64,000 nucleotides of DNA from Gautieria morchelliformis (lineage: Eukaryota; Basidiomycota; Agaricomycetes; Gomphales; Gomphaceae): contig WHVA01000520.1 in assembly GCA_015179125.1 (NCBI GenBank), positions 1 to 64,000 of the forward strand, given 5' to 3'. Positions 58,154-64,000 of this stretch are shown one piece after another. The notes under the pieces are model-generated. The model ran no database searches. It was given only the letters and a program-made list of their open reading frames with translations, and was not told the DNA's origin. A program made the position numbers and the translations under genes. Position 1 is the stretch's first letter, and each line of letters opens with the position of its first letter.

Positions 58154-61100
58154 TTTGGGCTTGCAAAGTGAAGACGTCCAATGCTATATCCCCTTTGACG
58201 TGGTGTCCATACCCTTTCCTCTTTTTGCCAGGTAAAATGCTCAGGAAAATCCACATAGAGCACATTGCGTGCATGAGGGTAGGCAGCATTGGCCTCAAAG
58301 TAAGCCATGAGCGCTGTCTTTGACCCCTCGACCCTGTTCATGATGGTGAGCGGATCAGCATCAGGATTGAAAACGACTGATTGCTGGTCTTTTTCATGGA
58401 CTGGCAGTGCCATGACTGTAGGCACCTGGGTGTGGATTTCCCGCTCCAGCAACCTCCAACAGGCCTCATGAGCACTGACATAGCGAGCGTCCAGGTACTT
58501 CTTTATCTCATCATGGTTGACACCAAACTCCATCGTGGTCCGATCGTGGCCCTTGTATAGATACTTGTGGATATACTTGACGCACCTCACACTGAAGGTG
58601 AATTCAAGGTTGATGTGACACCGGAGTTTGAGCAAGAGCAGAGGAGAGTATGGCACAACCCATCTGTTGTCCAGCATGTCACCTCTGACATTGTGCAGCC
58701 TTCCATCATTGCGACGACGATATTTTGGATATCCATCTACATTCACAATGGTCTCCTCACAGAATGGCTTTGGGAAGCCTTTCTTGCACTTGCCATTTTC
58801 CATGCAGGGTGCGTTTGGATTCATTTGTCCACAGGGACCATGTGTCATCAGCTCACAGACCAACTGGTAGAGGACAGGATGTGTCTCTGGATCAGGGAAC
58901 TCTGCTGAAATCATAGAATCCACCTCATGTGGATGTTTGACCTTGGACTCCCTATCGAACCAGGTAAGCAGGTGCATGTGTGGGAGCCCCCTCTTCTGGA
59001 ATTCAATAGTGTGAACGTGAGCGACAGTTTCTCCAAAGATCTTGTCCTTGACGATCAAGTCAATGAGGTATTTCTTTTTGAGGTGAAACACCCGCGACAC
59101 CAGGTCAGGTCTGTCCTGAGCAGTTTGTCCAGGGAGCAACTCAGCTACTATCTCATCCCACTTTGGATTGGCAGTCATGGTAATAAATAAATCAGGGGGA
59201 CCCTTCTTTGTTGCAATGGCCAGGGAGTTCTGGCAGTTTTGATTCATGTCCCGTGTACTTCCTTGAAATGTCGCAGGCAGAATGACTTTTATGCCCAAGC
59301 TGTTTGCATCTCCAATGTCATTGTCCAAGCCTCCATATGAATCTACCATCTGGTTATACTGCTCAGCACGCAGAGTGTGTTGATTGGCCCTGATCCACCT
59401 CAGTCTGCTTTGCTCTGCAGCAGCCCAGGAGTCTACAATGTACTGCTGGAACAATTTGCCACCACGCAGGAGTGTTGTAGGTTCTCTCGCTCTCTGGAAC
59501 AGACGATACGCATGGTACTGTATTTGGGTGACCTGTGTCCGTCTGTTTGGATTGGGATTGGCCTGCCGAGCACGCTCTGGCTCATGATAAGGAATACCTG
59601 GTTCCCATCCCAACTCTCCCTTGGGAAAGAGCAAGACATAGTGCAGAGAGGCATAGTTTGCATTGGTATCCAATACCCTTCTGAAAGGTCCACCTCTGAG
59701 CTGGACAATAATATCCCTAGGTTCAGGGTCGATGCCATCTCCAGGAAGAACGACTGCAATCTCATCTGCAGTTGGGACATTATATCTCCTAGGATCCCTG
59801 TGTGCCCTGTATGTGAGCCTTGCCTGGATGTCACCATTCTGTTCTTGAGCTCTGAGCCTCTCAGCTGCTTGTTTATATGTGCACACATGAGGATTGCATA
59901 GCAGGAGCATTTCCTGCAAGTCTCCCATGATAGTTGGAGACAGACGCTCATTACGATTTTTTCTCTTTGCCAAAGCCAGTGCAGGATCATATATGTAAAG
60001 CTGGGCATACTTTGGATCGTCTTCATTGTCAGGGAGGAGAGAGCCATGGAGATGATACAGTTCACCCTGTAGCTTGAGCACATGCACCACGACCCTCCCA
60101 AAGCAAATCTTGGTCAAAGTCGGCCCCCACAGAAGTGAATGCAAACGCAGCATTATACTGCCTGATATTCTGGCGAAATCCTTTTGCCTCAGGGTCCTGG
60201 CCTTCTAAGAGCTGTTTCAATGGCTGAGGGGGCTCTGGCAGGTCTTCCAGCTGCACCTTTCCTTCCATACAGCAATCACCAAATCTGGGCCGCACATTTG
60301 AGGATTTCTGCAGACGTTCTGCCCTCCAGTGTAATGCTCCACAGTCAGGGCAGGGAATAACCATGGGACCCAAATCATGACGCTGCACATCTGCCTCAAT
60401 TATTCTAGAGCGACCCAGTGGAATAGGAGGAGGAGGTCGCTGAGGACGCTGTCGAGGTACAGGGAGCGGCTGAGGAGGTGCAGGGAGCAGCTGAGGAGGT
60501 GCAGGGAGCGGCTGAGGAGGTTCAGGGAGTGGCTGGGGAGGCTGAGGAGGTGCAGGGAGCGGCTGAGGAGGTGCAGGGAGTCGCTGAAGAGGCCGCAAAA
60601 GTGCAGGGAGTAGTGGAGGCATTGGTCTTATTGCATTGGCCTGAGCATGCAATGCTGCCACTCCTGCAGAACCTACTACAGGAGGATTAGCTGCCTGTCT
60701 ACCCCTTCCCAATTGCTGCAATATAGCAGACTGCTCAGCAGCCTGAGCACGCAACTGTGCAATTCCTGCAGAACCAACCACAGGAAGATTGGGAGGTGGC
60801 TGTATCGGCTCCTGCCTGTATCTTCTCAAGGGCTGTGCTGGCTCAGCAGCCTGAGCACGCAACTGTGCAATTCCTGCAGAACCAACCACAGGAAGATTAG
60901 GAGGTGGCTGTATCGGCTCCTGCCTGTATCTTCTCAAGAGCTGTGCTGCTGGGATTGCTGCTAACTGAGCACAAAGGGCTGCCACCTGCTGTCCAGGACT
61001 GGGATCAGGAGGATGTAATGGCTCTGCAGCAGGTTGTTGAAAAGGATCAGCCACATTGCTTCTAGGAGGAGGGTGAGGGATGGCAAGAGGAGGTGGTGGA

Positions 61101-61261
61101 GGGGGTGGATGGTTCCGAGCTCTGGCAGCAGCCACAGCAAGGGCACGCGCTCTCCGATCAGTAGGCGACGTCATACGACCCTCCTGCTCCTCCCTCGCCC
61201 TTTCACGCTCCTGCTGACGATTTCTCTCTGGAGTAGAAGGATCCCTGAGAAATGCAGGCAT
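58154..61261 (-). pseudogene. Helitron 2 Rep part, one internal frameshift
   Basis: The frame starts at 61261 with the same MPAFLRDPSTPE start as Helitron 1. It shows Pro-rich repeats (LPAPPQPLPAPPQP) and the zinc-like motif (CPDCGALHWRAERLQ, GDCCMEGK). A frameshift near 60090 moves it into the frame that runs 60153-58154. That frame has the HuH motif in GLPHMHLLTWF (about 58980-58965), GPCGQMNPNAPCMENGKCKK and the tyrosine motif YIHKYLYKGHD (about 58575-58540). Apart from the shift near 60090 the Rep domain looks whole. The consensus leaves this frame at 58159-58153, the same place as in Helitron 1. Confidence 0.8.
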
Positions 61262-62260
61262 AAGCTTAGAGGAACAATCAAGCTACCCCACTTCAACTTA
61301 CATTTGCAAGCAGATGCTGTTGTTATTAATTTTTCTTGGGCAAAGTCAGGGGAATTTATTAATTTCTAATTAAATAAATGTCAGACGGCTCACACCAGAC
61401 CACAGAGAAATACATACATACCAAGGAAGGGACAGGGAGTCTGTTTGTTAGGCAAAGTCAAGGGAATTTATTAATTTCTATTTTAAAAAAAAAAGAAAAT
61501 GTCAGATGGCTCACACCAGACCACAGAGAAATATATGTACCAAGGAAGGGATGGGGAATTTTGTTGATGAAAATATCCAAGTCTTCTTCAGCTATCCAAC
61601 TGGAATAATTCCAGTAAAAGGTCCTGGTCCTGGTCCTGGTCCTGGGGAGATGTCTTCTTCAGCCACCAGTAGTGCAAGTCAACACTAAGAGAACTGCAAT
61701 GCAATTGTGGCTCCCTCTAAGGCAGCCTGGGATGACTACCTGGCTCCTTAGCAGAGAAAAAGCTGCCCCACTGAAGAGGTCAACCCCAATAGTTCACTGC
61801 AGGGATCTCCCTGGGAAGAGATCTTTTGTGTTCTACACTATATAGGCTATCTATTGTTTCACTCTCACACAAATTTATTCTATCTAGTGGGCAGAGAGGA
61901 GAGGAGGGTGGTGGTGGAGTGCGCAGATGCGGCTGCGCAGCGTTCTGCCAGCGCAGCGCTGCTTTGAGCGCCTGAGCCGGCACAGCGGCGTGAACCGCTG
62001 ATAGGGACAGGGGCTCGCGGCTGCGCCGCTCGCGCGCGCTCCGCTGACAAACTAATGACCAAGCATTGGTCAGCATTTGTCAGCGCGCCCACAACCTCCC
62101 ACCTAGGCGCTTTCATATAGTGTAACTAGGTGGGTACCCGCGCTTCGCGCGGGGGTGTAGGTCCAGCGCCTTGGTAAGGTCAAATGCATCAGTAAGGTCA
62201 AGTGAATCAGTAAGGTCAAGTGCATTGGGGTAAATAGGATCATGCAAAATATATCCCTGT

Positions 62261-62580
62261 TCATATAGTATCATGAATCATGTATGCACCCATGGAACAG
62301 CCGAACATGCAGAGCTCTCTCTCGACCTCTGGGATGGGCCTCCCAGCGACTCTAGACATGAAAGTGGTAATAGTCTTGACTGAATCATCAGAGATTATAA
62401 GATTGCGCCTATTGTCATAATCAACAGGTTTCAAAGCTGGTGCATTGTGAGATAGATCCAATAGTGATCTTGGGGATCCAGAATTTTGACAATGTGGTTA
62501 TATCGATATGCCAGCTGATCCTCCGGTGACACTCTCACAGAACCAGAAACAATACCAAAATCAGAAATGGGGGAAGACCC
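62261..62580 (-). pseudogene. Coding-like fragment inside Helitron 3, possibly captured
   Basis: On the minus strand one frame reads SGSVRVSPEDQLAYRYNHI and VKILDPQDHYWIYLTMHQ (about 62570-62445). A second frame reads SHNAPALKPVDYDNRRNL, IISDDSVKTITTFMSRVAGR and PIPEVERELCMFGCSMGAY (62461-62261). The composition is protein-like, unlike the rest of the element. The family was not recognised. Helitrons are known to pick up host gene pieces, so capture is likely but unproven. Confidence 0.45.
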
Positions 62581-62601
62581 AAAGTGCAGTTGGATAGCAT
62601 G

Positions 62602-63224
62602 TCCTCACACATAGCGTGCCCTCACAGGTAGCGTGTCCCCCCACGTAACGTGTCCCCACCGGTAGCGTGTCCCCACACGTAACGTGTCCCCACAGGTAGC
62701 GTGTCCCCACACGTAACGTGTCCCCACAGGTAGCGTGTCCCCACAGGTAGCGCGTCCCCACCGGTAGCGTGTCCCCACACGTAACGTGTCCCCACAGGTA
62801 GCGTGTCCCCACAGGTAGCGTGTCCCCACAGGTAGCGTGTCCTCACAGGTAGCTTGTCCCCACACGTAACGTGTCCCCACCGGTAGCGTGTCCCCACTGG
62901 TAGCGTGTCCTCACAGGTAGCATGTCCTCCCACATAACATGTCCTCGCAGGTAGTGTGTCCTCACACATAACGTGTTCCCACACGCAACGTGTCCTCACA
63001 GGTAGCGTGTCCCCACATGTAACATGTCCTCACAGGTTGTCCCCACAGGTAGCGTGTCCCCACATGTAACGTGTCCTCACAGGTAGTGTGTCCCCACACA
63101 TAACGTGTCCTCACAGGTAGCGTGTCCTCGCACGTAATGTGTCCCCACAGGTAGCGTGTCCTCGCACGTAATGTGTCCCCACAGGTAGCGTGTCCTCACA
63201 CGTAACATGTCCTCACACATATCA
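62602..63224. repeat. 17-bp minisatellite, about 36 units
   Basis: Units alternate between TCCCCACAGGTAGCGTG and TCCCCACACGTAACGTG types, with CCC/CTC and CGT/CAT changes. All six frames are open for long runs because 17-bp periodicity cycles the frame; those frames are not genes. Confidence 0.9.
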
Positions 63225-63654
63225 GGGACATGTATCAGTATCTATTTTGTGACATATATAAAATAGGAAAAGAAACCACGTTTAAGCAGCTGTTGTCATT
63301 AATTTTAGCAAAGTCAGGATAATTCATTGATATCTATATTTATTTTTTGAAAAAAAGATATAAAAAAACACACTACATTAAAACAGAAGTTGTTATTAAC
63401 TTTAGCAAAGTCAGAATAGGTTATTGATATCTATTTGCGAAAAAATATCAAAAAAAAGTACAGGATATTTAAGTTGGCTGTTATTAAGGTTAGGAAGTTA
63501 GATTTATTGATTTCTATTTGCAAAAAAATATCAAAAAAATGTACAGGATATTTAAGTTGGCTATTATTAAGGTTAGCAAGTTAGGTGTATTGATAGCAAT
63601 TTGCGAAAAAATATCTAAAAATATACAGGACATTGAAGCAGAAGCTGGTGTCAA

Positions 63655-63770
63655 TTCACAGGCAAAGAAGCCCAGAGACACCCAGAGACACCCAGAAAGA
63701 CACCCAGAGACACACAGAAAGACACCCAGAGACACACAGAGACCAACAGAAAGACACCAAGACCCCAGCC
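63655..63770 (+). repeat. CACCCAGAGACA-type simple repeat
   Basis: A purine-rich run of CACCCAGAGACA/CACAGAAAGACA units lies near the 5' side of Helitron 3. Confidence 0.7.
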
Positions 63771-64000
63771 AAGCAGTAGTGAGCCCACCACAGCCAGAAC
63801 ACAGGAGGACACCAGTGGGGAGTGCGGTGCTGCAGCATCGCTCTCTTTATACCGAGCGAAGGGTCGTGCACGGACCACCCTCGCGTATGGTCGCGACGAA
63901 CGTGAACCGGTCACGTGACCTGGGACGCTGCTGCGCAGCGTCAATGGTCTGGCCTGGGCCAGGGGCCTAGGGCTCGCGGCTGCGCCGCTCGCTCCGCTGA

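Larger units (their letters stand above)
56071..62125 (-). mobile_element. Helitron 2 (autonomous type, frameshifted)
   Basis: The 3' end at 56071 has the same hairpin and CTAG as Helitron 1. It runs directly into the TCAC of Helitron 1. The 5' region ends near 62125 with the sequence reading CACTATATGAAAGCGC on the minus strand, next to the CTAG of Helitron 3. The inner 5' block (61905-62040) has the same GCGGCTGCGCCGC-type hairpins as Helitron 1. Two copies of a segment containing GGCTCACACCAGACCACAGAGAAAT lie at 61385 and 61507. A (GGTCCT)4-like run lies near 61620-61645. Confidence 0.85.
62126..64000 (-). mobile_element. Helitron 3 (apparently nonautonomous; 5' end at or beyond window edge)
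   Basis: The 3' end at 62126 has the family hairpin, CTAG and the TCAGTAAGGTCAA-type subterminal repeats. The GC-rich inner 5' block of the family (GGGCTCGCGGCTGCGCCGCTCGCTCC at 63970-63996 region) is reached at the window edge, so the element is probably only about 1.9-2.0 kb. No Rep or helicase coding is present. It holds a coding-like fragment (62261-62580), a 17-bp minisatellite, and four or five copies of an A/T-rich unit of about 80 bp (63290-63640) that resembles the leader of the autonomous copies (GCAAAGTCAGG...TTATTGATATCTAT). Confidence 0.75.

Noticed and set aside
62561-62999. Three overlapping minus-strand proteins of TRYLWGHVTCGD-type repeats
   Set aside because: They are frame-cycling translations of the 17-bp minisatellite, not genes.
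62602-63224. CRISPR-like array
   Set aside because: The units are back to back at 17 bp with no unique spacers, and the organism is a eukaryote. It is a minisatellite.

Overview
The window is nuclear DNA from a basidiomycete fungus, most likely an Agaricomycete (mushroom or polypore). Genes are cut by many short introns of about 45-95 bp. The content fits this group: a fungal NACHT/ankyrin NLR family, a GPI-type aspartic protease, an F-box/LRR gene, a tnp2-type CACTA transposon, a DUF6570 Helitron-associated protein and RepHel Helitrons. Exon joins were worked out by hand from reading frames, splice sites and family consensus; no database search was possible.

Layout. 1-8,119 (+): one very long, low-complexity hypothetical gene of seven exons, open at the left edge. 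8,975-10,459 (+): an ankyrin array. 10,460-17,600: mostly gene-free, with a diverged 0.86-kb tandem duplication carrying perfect hairpins and a small gene of possible OB-fold type. 17,612-20,110 (+): a frameshifted DUF6570 protein relic interrupted by the 3' end of a non-LTR retrotransposon. 20,698-22,682 (-): a second ankyrin gene with an NLR-type N-terminus. 23,548-28,234: a CACTA transposon with terminal inverted repeats, a CGTT flanking duplication, TCCACC-rich ends and a decayed tnp2 transposase. 29,080-35,333 (+): an NLR (N-domain, NACHT, ankyrins) whose last ankyrin exon splices in frame into a seven-blade Tup1-like WD40 domain. 37,302-39,308 (-): a five-exon secreted aspartic protease. 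41,270-41,600: a relic resembling retroelement-linked proteins. 42,259-42,618: three 122-bp tandem repeats. 42,794-43,778 (+): a DUF1445 / D-glutamate cyclase-like gene. 45,442-47,129 (+): a ten-exon divergent actin. 48,372-49,663 (+): a broken F-box/LRR gene. 49,757-64,000: three Helitrons on the minus strand, arranged head to tail with abutting ends.

How it fits together. This is an accessory region where innate-immunity-like NLR/ankyrin genes sit among mobile elements. The two ankyrin paralogs with an N-domain share a first intron that starts with GC instead of GT, and they flank the CACTA element. The NLR shows decay (Arg in the Walker A loop, two frameshifts) together with novelty (fusion to a Tup1-like propeller). 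The Helitron array holds two near-complete elements that need the same -1 frameshift between Rep and helicase, plus a third without visible transposase that carries a coding-like fragment and a 17-bp minisatellite.
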